Assembly (NCBI RefSeq): GCF_002845275.2
Contig: NZ_CP088149.1
Location: forward strand, 1,980,501-2,044,500
Source: Pseudomonas sp. S06B 330
GTDB lineage: Bacteria > Pseudomonadota > Gammaproteobacteria > Pseudomonadales > Pseudomonadaceae
Length of the DNA: 64,000 bases
Direction: 5' to 3'
Below the pieces are notes generated by a model. The model worked only from the letters and a program-made list of their open reading frames with translations. It ran no database searches and had not been told where the DNA came from. This document shows positions 53,929 to 63,193 of the stretch, one piece after another. Made by a program: the position numbers and the translations under genes. Position 1 is the stretch's first letter, and the number at the start of each line of letters is the position of its first letter.

Positions 53929-55454
53929 GCAACAACGCGTCATTTAGCCCGCCGAGCCTGCTGCTGACTACTATTGGGCTTTCGCTGGCGACCTTCATGC
54001 AGGTGCTCGACACCACCATTGCCAACGTCGCCTTGCCGACCATAGCCGGCAACCTGGGGGTGAGTGTCGAGCAGGGCACCTGGGTCATCACCTCCTTCGC
54101 GGTGAGCAACGCCATTGCTTTGCCGTTGACCGGCTGGCTGAGCCGACGTTTCGGTGAGGTGAAGCTGTTTATCTGGGCCACATTGCTGTTCGTACTGGCC
54201 TCGTTCCTCTGTGGCGTTGCCCGTTCGATGCCGGAGCTGGTGGGGTTTCGTGTGCTGCAGGGGATCGTTGCTGGCCCGTTGTACCCGATGACCCAGACGT
54301 TGTTGATCGCCGTCTATCCACCGGCCAAGCGCGGCATGGCCCTGGCATTGCTGGCGATGGTCACGGTGGTGGCGCCGATTGCCGGGCCGATCCTTGGGGG
54401 CTGGATCACTGACAGCTACAGCTGGCCGTGGATCTTCTTCATCAACGTACCTATCGGCCTGTTTGCCGCAGTAGTCGTGCGCCAGCAGATGCGTGCGCGA
54501 CCGGTAATGACCCAGCGTCAGCCGATGGATTACATCGGTCTGTTGTGCCTGATCATCGGTGTCGGCGCCCTGCAAATTGTCCTGGATAAAGGCAATGACC
54601 TGGATTGGTTCGAGTCGAACTTCATTGTCGTTGGCAGTTTGATTTCGCTGGTGTTCCTGGTGGCCTTCATCATCTGGGAACTGACCGACAAGCACCCGGT
54701 AGTCAACCTGCGATTGTTTGTGCACCGCAACTTTCGCATCGGTACCATTGTGCTGGTGGGCGGCTATGCGGGCTTTTTCGGTATCAACCTGATTTTGCCG
54801 CAATGGTTACAGACGCAGATGGGCTACACCGCGACTTGGGCCGGTTTGGCTGTCGCGCCGATCGGGCTGCTGCCCGTGCTGATGTCACCTTTCGTCGGCA
54901 AGTACGCGCATAAGTTCGACCTGCGCCTGCTGGCAGGGATCGCGTTCCTGGCGATTGGCACCAGTTGCTTCCTGCGTGCCGGTTTTACCAATGAAGTGGA
55001 CTTCCAGCATATCGCCCTGGTGCAACTGTTCATGGGGATCGGTGTGGCGCTGTTCTTCATGCCGACCTTGAGCATCCTGCTCTCCGACCTGCCGCCGCAT
55101 CAGATCGCCGACGGTTCGGGCCTGGCCACCTTCCTGCGTACCTTGGGTGGCAGCTTTGCAGCCTCGTTGACCACCTGGATATGGATTCGCCGCGCTGACC
55201 AGCATCATGCCTATCTAAGTGAAAGCATCAGCACCTATGAACCTGCTACCCGGGAGGCCCTCAACCAGTTGGGAGGGGCGAACGGGCAGTCTTACGCGCA
55301 GCTGGAGCGAATGCTCAGCAGTCAGGCGTACATGATGTCGACGGTGGATTATTTCACCCTGATGGGGTGGGTGTTTGCCGGGCTGATTCTGCTGGTATGG
55401 CTGGCCAAGCCGCCCTTTGCGGCCAAGGCAGGGCCGGCATCGGCAGGGCATTGA
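53925..55454 (+). CDS. emrB: EmrB-like multidrug efflux transporter (DHA2 family)
   Basis: This 509-residue MFS protein has about 14 membrane helices and the DHA2/EmrB motifs: MQVLDTTIANVALPTIAGNLGVS, TLLIAVYPPAKRGMALALLAMVTVVAPIAGPILGGWITD (motif C region) and a C-terminal helix before the end. It exports hydrophobic toxic compounds with EmrA. It overlaps emrA (ATGA) and ends the operon; a REP pair follows. Substrates cannot be predicted beyond the family. Confidence 0.94.
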   Translation: MSNNASFSPPSLLLTTIGLSLATFMQVLDTTIANVALPTIAGNLGVSVEQGTWVITSFAVSNAIALPLTGWLSRRFGEVKLFIWATLLFVLASFLCGVARSMPELVGFRVLQGIVAGPLYPMTQTLLIAVYPPAKRGMALALLAMVTVVAPIAGPILGGWITDSYSWPWIFFINVPIGLFAAVVVRQQMRARPVMTQRQPMDYIGLLCLIIGVGALQIVLDKGNDLDWFESNFIVVGSLISLVFLVAFIIWELTDKHPVVNLRLFVHRNFRIGTIVLVGGYAGFFGINLILPQWLQTQMGYTATWAGLAVAPIGLLPVLMSPFVGKYAHKFDLRLLAGIAFLAIGTSCFLRAGFTNEVDFQHIALVQLFMGIGVALFFMPTLSILLSDLPPHQIADGSGLATFLRTLGGSFAASLTTWIWIRRADQHHAYLSESISTYEPATREALNQLGGANGQSYAQLERMLSSQAYMMSTVDYFTLMGWVFAGLILLVWLAKPPFAAKAGPASAGH

Positions 55455-55478
55455 GGGTGAGCGTGGCTGCGCTGCAGC

Positions 55479-55551
55479 CATCGCCGACAAAGCCGGCTCC
55501 CACAGGGATTGCACCCATGCACCCTGTTGGGAGCCGGCCTTGCCGGCGATA
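55479..55551. repeat. Inverted REP pair after emrB
   Basis: CATCGCCGACAAAGCCGG continuing to CTCCCACAGG (55479-55506) faces CCTGTTGGGAGCCGG continuing to TGCCGGCGATAAGG (55523-55551). They lie between convergent emrB and lpxH and may serve as the terminator. Confidence 0.8.
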
Positions 55552-55570
55552 AGGCCCGACGGGCCTTCAA

Positions 55571-56293
55571 TCAAGGAAAAGCAAAGGGCGCCAGCTGAAA
55601 CCCTTGCTCATCCACCTGCAACGCCCAACCCTGACGGTCCCAATCACCCAGCACGATACGCCGCGCCGGTTGCTCATCAACCATCAGTTTGTGAATCGCC
55701 GGTCGGTGGGTGTGCCCGTGCACCAGCGTACGCACGCCATGCTCAGCCATGACCCGCGGTACTTCTTCTGGCGTCACGTCGACAATGTCGTTGGCTTTCA
55801 TCCGCGTCTGCGCCCGGCTTTCGCTGCGCAGTTTGCGCGCAAGCTTCTGGCGGGTGCTCAGCGGCAGGTGCCGCAGAATCCACAAGCTCACAGGGTTGCG
55901 CAAGTAACGGCGCATTTTCATGTAGGCCAGGTCCAGCGTGCACAGGCTGTCGCCATGCATCAGCAATACCGCTTCGCCACCGAGCTGGACGACACTCGGA
56001 TCGCTCAGCAGGGTGCAGCCAGCCGCCTTGCAGAAGGCGTCGCCGATGAGGAAGTCGCGGTTGCCATGCATCAGGTAGACCTGCGTGCCGCTGTCGCTCA
56101 AGGCGCGCAGGGCCTGGCAGATCGTGGTCTGGAACGGCGTCATGGCGTCGTCGCCGATCCAGGCCTCGAAAAAGTCACCGAGGATGTACAACGCCTCGGC
56201 GTGCCGTGCACGACCGTCGAGCAGATCAAGAAACGCCCGGGTAATGTCCGGGCGTTCTTCTTGCAGGTGCAGATCAGAGATCAGCAGTATCAC
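55571..56293 (-). CDS. lpxH: LpxH, UDP-2,3-diacylglucosamine diphosphatase
   Basis: LpxH cleaves UDP-2,3-diacylglucosamine to lipid X in lipid A synthesis. The 240-residue metallophosphoesterase has all expected metal-binding motifs: [38 protein letters not shown] and [12 protein letters not shown]. The start is GTG 56293, which forms a 4-bp GTGA overlap with the stop of ppiB, so translation is coupled to ppiB. Length matches the family. Confidence 0.96.
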   Translation of the reverse strand: MILLISDLHLQEERPDITRAFLDLLDGRARHAEALYILGDFFEAWIGDDAMTPFQTTICQALRALSDSGTQVYLMHGNRDFLIGDAFCKAAGCTLLSDPSVVQLGGEAVLLMHGDSLCTLDLAYMKMRRYLRNPVSLWILRHLPLSTRQKLARKLRSESRAQTRMKANDIVDVTPEEVPRVMAEHGVRTLVHGHTHRPAIHKLMVDEQPARRIVLGDWDRQGWALQVDEQGFQLAPFAFP

Positions 56294-56793
56294 TCAACGA
56301 TCTCGGCTTTCTCGATGATCACGTCTTCCTTCGGCACGTCCTGGTGACCGGACTTGGAACCGGTGGCAACGGCTTCGATCTTGTCGACGACGTCGGTACC
56401 TTCGGTCACTTTGCCGAATACCGCGTAACCCCAACCCTGCACGTTCTTGCCGCTGTGGTTGAGGAAGTCGTTGTTCGAGGCATTGATGAAGAACTGTGCC
56501 GAAGCCGAATGCGGCTCCATGGTACGGGCCATGGCGATGGTGTACTTGTCGTTCTTCAGGCCGTTGTCAGCTTCGTTCTGGATGCTGGCACGCTTGTCAC
56601 GCTTCTCGTTCATGCCAGGCTCGAAACCGCCGCCCTGAATCATGAAACCTTTGATCACGCGGTGGAATACGGTGTTGCTGTAGTGGCCAGCGTTTACGTA
56701 CTCGATGAAGTTGGCCACGGTGATCGGGGCTTTCTCGGCGTTCAATTCGATGACGATGTCACCGTGATTGGTGGTCAATTTGACTTGGGTCAT
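56290..56793 (-). CDS. ppiB: PpiB, cytoplasmic cyclophilin-type peptidyl-prolyl isomerase
   Basis: The 167-residue cyclophilin accelerates proline isomerisation during protein folding. [30 protein letters not shown], the catalytic [18 protein letters not shown] (Arg), [13 protein letters not shown] and [19 protein letters not shown] are typical. The start is ATG 56793 (MTQVKL), because no signal peptide is present and the upstream extension is not conserved-looking. It is first in a pair with lpxH, divergent from glnS. Confidence 0.96.
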   Translation of the reverse strand: MTQVKLTTNHGDIVIELNAEKAPITVANFIEYVNAGHYSNTVFHRVIKGFMIQGGGFEPGMNEKRDKRASIQNEADNGLKNDKYTIAMARTMEPHSASAQFFINASNNDFLNHSGKNVQGWGYAVFGKVTEGTDVVDKIEAVATGSKSGHQDVPKEDVIIEKAEIVE

Positions 56794-57030
56794 GCTCAAA
56801 TTCTCGCTATTCAAGGCATTGGAAAAGAGTTCGCGCAGTATCGCGATACACACCTGACGCACAGTCTACCGCTGGCGATACGTGGTTCGCGGCAGTTTTT
56901 TCGCATTGTCAGGCGAATATCGCGCCAGTTTGTCGGCCCGATGCTGTCGGCAGCTCGGCCGCTTCGGCTATGATAAGCGCTTTGATTCAGTCGGCCTACC
57001 CAGGCCGTGTACCCGTATTTCAAGGATCCT

Positions 57031-58734
57031 ATGAGCAAGCCCACTGCCGACACCGCTCCTAACGCCGCTGCCAAAGGCGCTCCCGCCGTTCCTGCGAACT
57101 TCCTGCGCCCGATCGTGCAGGCCGACCTGGACTCGGGCAAGCACAGCAGCATCGTCACCCGTTTTCCGCCTGAGCCCAACGGTTACCTGCACATCGGCCA
57201 TGCCAAGTCGATCTGCGTGAACTTCGGTCTGGCCCAGGAATTCGGCGGAGCCTGTCACCTGCGTTTCGATGACACCAACCCGGCCAAAGAGGACCAGGAG
57301 TACATCGACGCCATCCAGAGCGATGTTCAGTGGCTGGGCTTCCAGTGGACCGGGCCGGTGCGCTACGCCTCCGAATATTTCGACCAGTTGCATGACTGGG
57401 CCGTGGATCTGATCAAGTCGGGCAACGCTTATGTGTGCGACCTGACCCCGGAGCAGGCCAAGGAATACCGCGGCAACCTGACCGAGCCGGGCAAGAACAG
57501 CCCGTTCCGCGAGCGCAGTGTCGAGGAAAACCTGGACCTGTTCGCCCGGATGAAGGCTGGCGAGTTCAAGGACGGTGAGCGCGTACTGCGCGCCAAGATC
57601 GACATGGCTTCGCCGAACATGAACCTGCGCGACCCGATCCTGTACCGCATCCGTCATGCCCACCACCACCAGACCGGTGACAAGTGGTGCATCTACCCCA
57701 ACTACGACTTCACCCATGGTCAGTCGGATGCCATCGAAGGCATTACCCACTCGATCTGCACTCTGGAATTCGAAGGTCATCGTCCGCTGTATGAATGGTT
57801 CCTGGAGCACCTGCCGGTGCCGGCCAAGCCGCGCCAGTACGAGTTCAGCCGCCTGAACCTGAACTACACCATCACCAGCAAGCGTAAGCTCAAGCAGCTG
57901 GTCGACGAGCAGCACGTTCACGGTTGGGACGACCCGCGCATGTCGACCCTGTCCGGTTTCCGTCGCCGCGGCTACACCCCGGCCTCGATTCGCAATTTCT
58001 GCGAAATGATCGGTACCAACCGTTCCGACGGCGTGGTCGACATGTCGATGCTCGAGTTCAGCATCCGTGATGACCTCGATCGCACCGCGCCGCGCGCCAT
58101 GTGTGTACTGCGTCCGCTGAAAGTGGTCATCACCAACTACCCGGATGGCCAGGTCGAGAACCTCGAACTGCCGCGCCACCCGAAAGAAGACATGGGCGTG
58201 CGTGCACTGCCGTTCGCGCGCGAGATCTACATCGATCGCGACGACTTCATGGAAGAGCCACCAAAAGGCTACAAGCGCCTGGAACCTGCCGGTGAAGTCC
58301 GCCTGCGCGGCAGCTACGTGATCCGCGCCGACGAAGCGATCAAGGACGCCGACGGCAACATCGTCGAACTGCATTGCTCCTACGACCCGGACACCCTCGG
58401 CAAGAACCCTGAGGGCCGCAAGGTCAAGGGTGTGATCCACTGGGTGCCGGCTGCGGCCAGTGTCGAGTGTGAAGTGCGTCTGTACGACCGCCTGTTCCGC
58501 TCGGCCAACCCCGAGAAGACCGAAGATGGCGGCAGCTTCCTCGACAACATCAATCCCGATTCGCTGCAGGTGCTTACCGGTTGTCGTGCGGAACCTTCCC
58601 TGGGCCAGGCCCAGCCAGAAGACCGCTTCCAGTTCGAGCGCGAAGGTTACTTCTGCGCCGACCTGAAAGACTCCCAGCCGGGTCGCCCGGTATTCAACCG
58701 GACTGTGACCCTGCGCGATTCGTGGGGCAGCTGA
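57031..58734 (+). CDS. glnS: GlnS, glutaminyl-tRNA synthetase
   Basis: This 567-residue class I synthetase charges tRNA-Gln. It has the HIGH motif [12 protein letters not shown], the KMSKS-like [11 protein letters not shown], and GlnRS-specific segments [19 protein letters not shown] (here [19 protein letters not shown]), [33 protein letters not shown] and the C-terminal anticodon-binding barrels. ATG 57031 (MSKPTAD) follows AAGGAT; an ATG eight codons upstream is less likely. cysS follows 9 bp after the stop, making a two-gene operon. Confidence 0.97.
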   Translation: MSKPTADTAPNAAAKGAPAVPANFLRPIVQADLDSGKHSSIVTRFPPEPNGYLHIGHAKSICVNFGLAQEFGGACHLRFDDTNPAKEDQEYIDAIQSDVQWLGFQWTGPVRYASEYFDQLHDWAVDLIKSGNAYVCDLTPEQAKEYRGNLTEPGKNSPFRERSVEENLDLFARMKAGEFKDGERVLRAKIDMASPNMNLRDPILYRIRHAHHHQTGDKWCIYPNYDFTHGQSDAIEGITHSICTLEFEGHRPLYEWFLEHLPVPAKPRQYEFSRLNLNYTITSKRKLKQLVDEQHVHGWDDPRMSTLSGFRRRGYTPASIRNFCEMIGTNRSDGVVDMSMLEFSIRDDLDRTAPRAMCVLRPLKVVITNYPDGQVENLELPRHPKEDMGVRALPFAREIYIDRDDFMEEPPKGYKRLEPAGEVRLRGSYVIRADEAIKDADGNIVELHCSYDPDTLGKNPEGRKVKGVIHWVPAAASVECEVRLYDRLFRSANPEKTEDGGSFLDNINPDSLQVLTGCRAEPSLGQAQPEDRFQFEREGYFCADLKDSQPGRPVFNRTVTLRDSWGS

Positions 58735-58743
58735 GGAACGCTC

Positions 58744-60126
58744 GTGCTTAGCATTTACAACACACTTAGCAAGACCAAGGAAGTTTTCAAACCGCTCGAA
58801 GGCAACAAGGTACGGATGTACGTCTGCGGCATGACCGTGTACGACTTCTGCCACCTGGGCCATGGCCGCAGCATGGTGGCCTTCGACCTGGTCACCCGTT
58901 GGCTGCGTTACAGCGGCTACGACCTGACCTATGTGCGCAACATCACCGACATCGATGACAAGATCATCAACCGGGCCAATGAAAACGGCGAGTCGTTCGA
59001 CGCGCTGACCGCCCGCATGATCGACGCGATGCACGAAGACGAGCGCCGTCTGAACATCCTGCCGCCGGATCAGGAACCGCGTGCCACCGACCATATTGCC
59101 GGCATGCACGCGATGATCCAGACCCTGATCGACAAGGGCTACGCCTACGCGCCAGGCAATGGCGACGTGTACTACCGGGTCGGCAAGTTCGTCGGTTACG
59201 GCAAGCTGTCGCGCAAGAAGATCGAAGACCTGCGCATCGGTGCGCGGATCGAGGTCGACGAAGCCAAGCAGGACCCGCTCGACTTCGTTCTCTGGAAGGG
59301 TGTCAAACCGGGGGAGCCGAGCTGGGAGTCGCCGTGGGGCCCGGGGCGTCCGGGCTGGCACATCGAGTGCTCGGTGATGTCGACCTGCTGCCTGGGCGAG
59401 AGCTTCGACATCCATGGTGGTGGCAACGACCTGGAGTTCCCGCACCACGAGAACGAAATCGCTCAGAGCGAGGCCGCCACGGGCAAGCAGTACGCCAATT
59501 CGTGGATGCACTGCGGGATGATCCGCATCAATGGCGAGAAGATGTCCAAGTCCTTGAACAACTTCTTCACCATTCGTGATGTGCTCGACAAGTATCACCC
59601 CGAGGTGGTTCGCTACCTGCTGGTGTCGAGCCACTACCGCAGCTCGATCAACTACTCCGAAGACAGCCTGCGCGAGTCCAAGGGTGCCCTGGAACGTTTC
59701 TATCACGCGCTGCGCGGCTTGCCGCGGGTTGAGGCCAAGGGCGGCGAGGCGTATGTCGAGCGTTTCACCCTGGCGATGAACGACGACTTCGGTACGCCTG
59801 AAGCCTGCGCCGTGCTGTTCGATCTGGTACGTGAGATCAACCGCCTGCGCGAAAGCGAGCCTGAGGTTGCTGCGGGTCTGGCCGGTCGCCTGCGTGAGCT
59901 GGCAGGCCTGTTGGGCGTGCTGCAGCTGGACGCCGACGACTTCCTGCGTGCCGGTGCTGAAGGCAAAGTGGATGCGGCGCACGTCGAAGCCTTGATACAG
60001 GCGCGCCTGCAAGCGCGTGCGGACAAGAACTGGGCAGAGTCTGACCGCATTCGTGACCAGATCACCGCCATGGGTGTGGTGCTTGAAGACAGCAAGGGTG
60101 CTACTACCTGGCGTCTGGCTGACTGA
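58744..60126 (+). CDS. cysS: CysS, cysteinyl-tRNA synthetase
   Basis: The 460-residue class I synthetase charges tRNA-Cys. It has the Zn-linked [24 protein letters not shown] (HIGH motif as HLGH), [40 protein letters not shown] with zinc-binding Cys and His, [12 protein letters not shown] and the DALR anticodon region. The start is GTG 58744 after GAGGAAC. Length is usual. It shares an operon with glnS, and a REP pair follows in place of a T-run terminator. Confidence 0.97.
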   Translation: MLSIYNTLSKTKEVFKPLEGNKVRMYVCGMTVYDFCHLGHGRSMVAFDLVTRWLRYSGYDLTYVRNITDIDDKIINRANENGESFDALTARMIDAMHEDERRLNILPPDQEPRATDHIAGMHAMIQTLIDKGYAYAPGNGDVYYRVGKFVGYGKLSRKKIEDLRIGARIEVDEAKQDPLDFVLWKGVKPGEPSWESPWGPGRPGWHIECSVMSTCCLGESFDIHGGGNDLEFPHHENEIAQSEAATGKQYANSWMHCGMIRINGEKMSKSLNNFFTIRDVLDKYHPEVVRYLLVSSHYRSSINYSEDSLRESKGALERFYHALRGLPRVEAKGGEAYVERFTLAMNDDFGTPEACAVLFDLVREINRLRESEPEVAAGLAGRLRELAGLLGVLQLDADDFLRAGAEGKVDAAHVEALIQARLQARADKNWAESDRIRDQITAMGVVLEDSKGATTWRLAD

Positions 60127-60139
60127 TCAGCATTGCCGC

Positions 60140-60212
60140 CATCGCCGGCAAGACCGACTCCCACAAAGGTGTTGTGTAAAACATCCTTGTGGGAGCTGGC
60201 CTTGCCAGCGAT
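60140..60212. repeat. Inverted REP pair after cysS
   Basis: CATCGCCGGCAAGACCGACTC continuing to CCACAA (60140-60166) faces TTGTGGGAGCTGG continuing to TTGCCAGCGATG (60187-60212). It fills the gap between convergent cysS and the sensor kinase gene. Confidence 0.8.
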
Positions 60213-60217
60213 GAGCC

Positions 60218-61606
60218 CTAACTGGCTACCCCGGTCCGACAATGCAGCACCAGCTTCGCCCCACCCAACTCACTCGCCCCGACCTCCAGCGCAAAGCCAT
60301 GCAGGTCAACAATCGCCGCCACCACCGATAGGCCCAGCCCGAAACCTGGGTGACGATGGCCTTGCTCACTGCGATAAAAGCGCTTCAATACCGCCCCTCG
60401 CTCATCCTCGGGAATCCCCGGGCCGCTGTCGTGCACTTCAATACGCAAGCCCGTGGCATCGCTGCGCGCTCGCAACAACACCTGGCCTGCGGCCGGGGTG
60501 AACTTGATCGCATTGCCAAGCAGGTTGGCCAGTGCTTCGAACAGCAGTTCGCGGTCACCGTGCAGGGCCGGTAGCTGATCGGCCATTTCCAGCTGCAAGG
60601 CAATCTCACCGTCTTCAGCCAGCGGCAGATAGAAGTCATGCAGCTCTCGCAGCAGGGCATGTGGATCAAGCTCGACAAAACCGGCTCGGCGCTGGCGATC
60701 TTCCAGCTCGCTGATGCGCAACAAGCCGCGAAAGCGGGCCATGAGCGTGTCGGTTTCGCCAATCGCCTGTTCGAGGGCATCAGCCTGCGGTGAGTCATCA
60801 CCGGCGTGTTGGCGGATTCGGTAGAGCTGGGCGCGCAGGCGGGTCAGGGGCGTGCGCAGGTCGTGGGCGATGTTGTCACAGACGCCTTTGACTTCATGCA
60901 TCAAGCGCTCGATGCGGTCGAGCATGGCGTTGACGATGGCCGCGAGCATGTCCAGTTCATCCCGTCGCGGCGACAGTGGCAGGCGTTGGGTCAGGTCGCC
61001 AGCGACGATCTGTTCGGCCGTGGCCTGGATCGCGCGGATGCGCTTGAGTGGCCGGCGGCGCAGCAGGTACCAGCCAGCGATCCCGGGGATAATGGTCAAT
61101 GACAGGCCCCAGAGCAGGGCGTGGAGGATGATGCGAGTGACCACGAAGAGCGAGCCGTTGTCGCGTACCAGGATCAGCCAGCGCCCATCACGCACCTTGA
61201 TTGCCACGGCGTCGCAGCTGTCGCGTGGCAGGTGCGGGTCATCGGCATCCAGGCAACGGCCCAGTTCGTGGATCTTGCCGTCCAGGCCCAGGTCGGTCGG
61301 CACTTGGCGGATTTGTCCGGCCAAGGGGTTGAACTGTGCATCAAACAGGCCATAGGCATCGAAGCTGCGTTCTTCGAAGGCTTGGCTGGCGATCAGGGCG
61401 TCGTCCAGTTGCTTGCCGCTCATGTGCGCGAACAAGTGCTGGCGCTGCAGCAGAGAATGGCGGGTGAGCTTGTTCAGGTAGTCCGAAACTTCAAAGTACA
61501 GCACCCCCATGAGGATGCTGCTCCAGGCCACGAAGAGAAAGCTGTACAGCGCCAATAGACGACTGGTCGACGAACTCCAACCCTTAGATGGGTTCGGCAA
61601 TGGCAT
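60218..61606 (-). CDS. Two-component sensor histidine kinase
   Basis: The 462-residue kinase has two membrane helices (about residues 17-39 and 157-181) bounding a roughly 115-residue periplasmic sensor region. It also has a HAMP domain (about 180-235), the H-box DNIAHDLRTPLTRLRAQ (His248) and an HATPase with N box NLLGNAIKFTP and G boxes DSGPGIPEDE and GFGLGLS. The periplasmic domain has two cysteines (GRCLDADD and RDSCDAVA) that could form a disulfide. The signal is unknown. Its start lies inside the response-regulator gene (23-bp overlap), so the two are co-expressed. Confidence 0.9.
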   Translation of the reverse strand: MPLPNPSKGWSSSTSRLLALYSFLFVAWSSILMGVLYFEVSDYLNKLTRHSLLQRQHLFAHMSGKQLDDALIASQAFEERSFDAYGLFDAQFNPLAGQIRQVPTDLGLDGKIHELGRCLDADDPHLPRDSCDAVAIKVRDGRWLILVRDNGSLFVVTRIILHALLWGLSLTIIPGIAGWYLLRRRPLKRIRAIQATAEQIVAGDLTQRLPLSPRRDELDMLAAIVNAMLDRIERLMHEVKGVCDNIAHDLRTPLTRLRAQLYRIRQHAGDDSPQADALEQAIGETDTLMARFRGLLRISELEDRQRRAGFVELDPHALLRELHDFYLPLAEDGEIALQLEMADQLPALHGDRELLFEALANLLGNAIKFTPAAGQVLLRARSDATGLRIEVHDSGPGIPEDERGAVLKRFYRSEQGHRHPGFGLGLSVVAAIVDLHGFALEVGASELGGAKLVLHCRTGVAS

Positions 61607-62264
61607 AGCCCGAGCCCCGCACGGTTCGAATCAGCGGAGTCTGGCCAGCGGCATCGATCTTTTTGCGCAGGCGTCCGATATGCACGTCGATCAGGTTGGT
61701 GCCGGGGTCGAAGTGATAGCCCCAGACTTCCTCGAAGATCATCATCCGGGTGATCACCTGGCCGGCGTGGCGCATGAGGAATTCTAGCAGCTTGTACTCG
61801 GTGGGCAGCAGGTTGAGGGTGTTCTCGCCGCGCCGGGCCTCGTGGCTGATCAGGTCAAGCTCCAAGTCGCCGACCTGCAGGCGGGTCTGCGCCATCGGTA
61901 CGCTGTTGCGCCGCAGCAACACTTCAACGCGGGCGGCCATTTCATCGGAGGCAAATGGCTTGGTCAGGTAGTCGTCACCGCCGGCACGTAGGCCGCGGAC
62001 CCGTTCGTCGACATCGGAGAGGGCACTGATCATCAGGATCGGCGTGGCGATCTTCAGGGTGCGCAGGGTGGTGACGATGGTCAGGCCGTCAAGCTCGGGG
62101 AGCATGCGATCGAGGGTGATCAGGTCGTAGCCGCCAGCAATGGCCTTGGCCAGGCCTTCACGGCCGTTGTCGGCCCAATCCACTTCCAGGCCATGGCTGG
62201 AGAGCTCGGCGACGATCTCCTGGGCGGTGATGGCGTCGTCTTCGATAGTCAGTACGCGGGGCAT
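61584..62264 (-). CDS. OmpR/PhoB-type response regulator
   Basis: The 226-residue regulator pairs with the overlapping kinase gene. The receiver domain has EDD, Asp52 in LITLDRMLPELDG and the conserved Lys in YLTKPFASDEMAAR. The DNA-binding winged helix is at the C-terminus (NLLPTEYKLLEFLMRHAGQVITRMMIFEEVWGY.. VHIGRLRKKID.. RTVRGSGYAIAEPI). ATG 62264 (MPRVLTIEDD) is selected because it opens the receiver domain directly. Target genes are not evident in the window. Confidence 0.92.
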   Translation of the reverse strand: MPRVLTIEDDAITAQEIVAELSSHGLEVDWADNGREGLAKAIAGGYDLITLDRMLPELDGLTIVTTLRTLKIATPILMISALSDVDERVRGLRAGGDDYLTKPFASDEMAARVEVLLRRNSVPMAQTRLQVGDLELDLISHEARRGENTLNLLPTEYKLLEFLMRHAGQVITRMMIFEEVWGYHFDPGTNLIDVHIGRLRKKIDAAGQTPLIRTVRGSGYAIAEPI

Positions 62265-62617
62265 GCTAATACCTGGGCGGCGAGTAGAGACGTGATTGTG
62301 CCAAAGAATAGGTGGTGCCCGGGTTAAAGAAAAATTCATCTGCGCGGTGTTCTTGCCGCTTTGGTGGGTGGCTGGTCGCCGGGGCGCAGATGTGCGCCGA
62401 AAGAGTAGTCCTTGGAGCAAGCCTACTCGATGCTCGGAAGGGTCCTACATCTTCGCATTGGGTGTTCTTGCTAGATTGCAGTCTTTACCACTTTACAAGC
62501 GTTCATAGGCGTATTTTGCGGTGCTTGTAAATGTTTTGGCTGCCACGTTCGGCGTTGGGATGGCCGACTGAAGAGTGCCGTAGATGTAAGTGTGCATGCC
62601 CTTGCTGGACGATTCTC
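62265..62617. other. 353-bp region upstream of the response regulator
   Basis: No coding sequence is supported. It must contain the promoter of the two-component operon. A 9-bp inverted repeat TTTACAAGC/GCTTGTAAA (62492-62500 and 62523-62531, 22 bp apart) lies in the A/T-richer half next to the TSUP pseudogene and could be an operator or an element end. Confidence 0.5.
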
Positions 62618-63142
62618 ATGGGCTATGAATACACCTTGGTAGTACTAGGCTTCTTTGCATTTTGCGGTGGCTTAATAGATGCGGCGGTAGGTGGGGGAGG
62701 GCTCGTTCAAGTGCCGGCGCTCTTGCACGCTTTGCCGCAATATAGCTTGTCTACCGTTTTTGGAACTAACAAGCTGGCGGTTTTGGCAGGAAATCTTTCA
62801 TCCGTTCTTAGCTACACAAAAAGAATAGAAATTGCATGGAGGCTTCTGCTTCCTACTCTGGTTTCTGCATTCATGTTCGCGTTACTAGGGGCTTTTTCCA
62901 TCTCGCTCGTCCCGAAAGCGCTTATGGAGCCCGTTGTTTTTGTCGTACTGATCGTGATGGCGGTTTATACCTTTGTAAGAAAGGATCTAGGGCGGGTTCA
63001 TACGAAAATACAATGCGGGACCAAAGAAGTGCTGCAGGGGGTCTTTTTGGCATTGCGATATGGTAGTGGTTTTATTCGGGTGTTCTTTTTGATCTTGCTG
63101 TTATTTCTTATCGGTAGAATGGGTGTGTCTATGTGGATATGA
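62618..63142 (+). pseudogene. Decayed TSUP (TauE/SafE) family permease
   Basis: The first 130 or so residues from ATG 62618 are a good TSUP N-terminal half (GFFAFCGGLIDAAVGGGGLVQVPALLHALPQ, STVFGTNKLAVLAGNLSSVLSY), with several membrane helices. After KEVLQGVF the frame breaks. An adjacent frame continues GLFGIAIW and then a stop, while the original frame ends in FFLILLLFLIGRMGVSMWI, a degraded echo of the expected second half. The usual length is about 250 residues, so roughly the last third is missing. The segment is more A/T-rich than its neighbours. I infer loss of function by frameshift and truncation. Confidence 0.75.
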
Positions 63143-63144
63143 AA

Positions 63145-63172
63145 AAGGGCATGCCATCGCTGGTATGCCCTT
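63145..63172 (-). terminator. Terminator of ilvE
   Basis: AAGGGCATGCC pairs with GGTATGCCCTT (one G-T pair, 6-nt loop). On the minus strand it is followed by TTTTTC, just 22 bp past the ilvE stop. Confidence 0.75.
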
Positions 63173-63193
63173 CTGTTATCGCTCAGTAGCGCC

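Noticed and set aside
56968..60012. A very long open frame (about 1014 residues) on the minus strand opposite glnS and cysS.
   Set aside because: It lies antisense to two unmistakable synthetase genes, has no ribosome binding site or recognisable domain, and is histidine/glutamine/valine-rich as expected for the shadow frame of GC-rich coding DNA.
60140..60212. Considered a tRNA or small RNA after cysS because of the strong palindromes.
   Set aside because: No cloverleaf or TTCGA arm is visible, and the sequence matches the REP pairs seen at other gene ends.
62296..62530. Short overlapping open frames upstream of the TSUP pseudogene.
   Set aside because: They cover the promoter region of the two-component operon, have no good ribosome binding site and differ in frame without any conserved motif.
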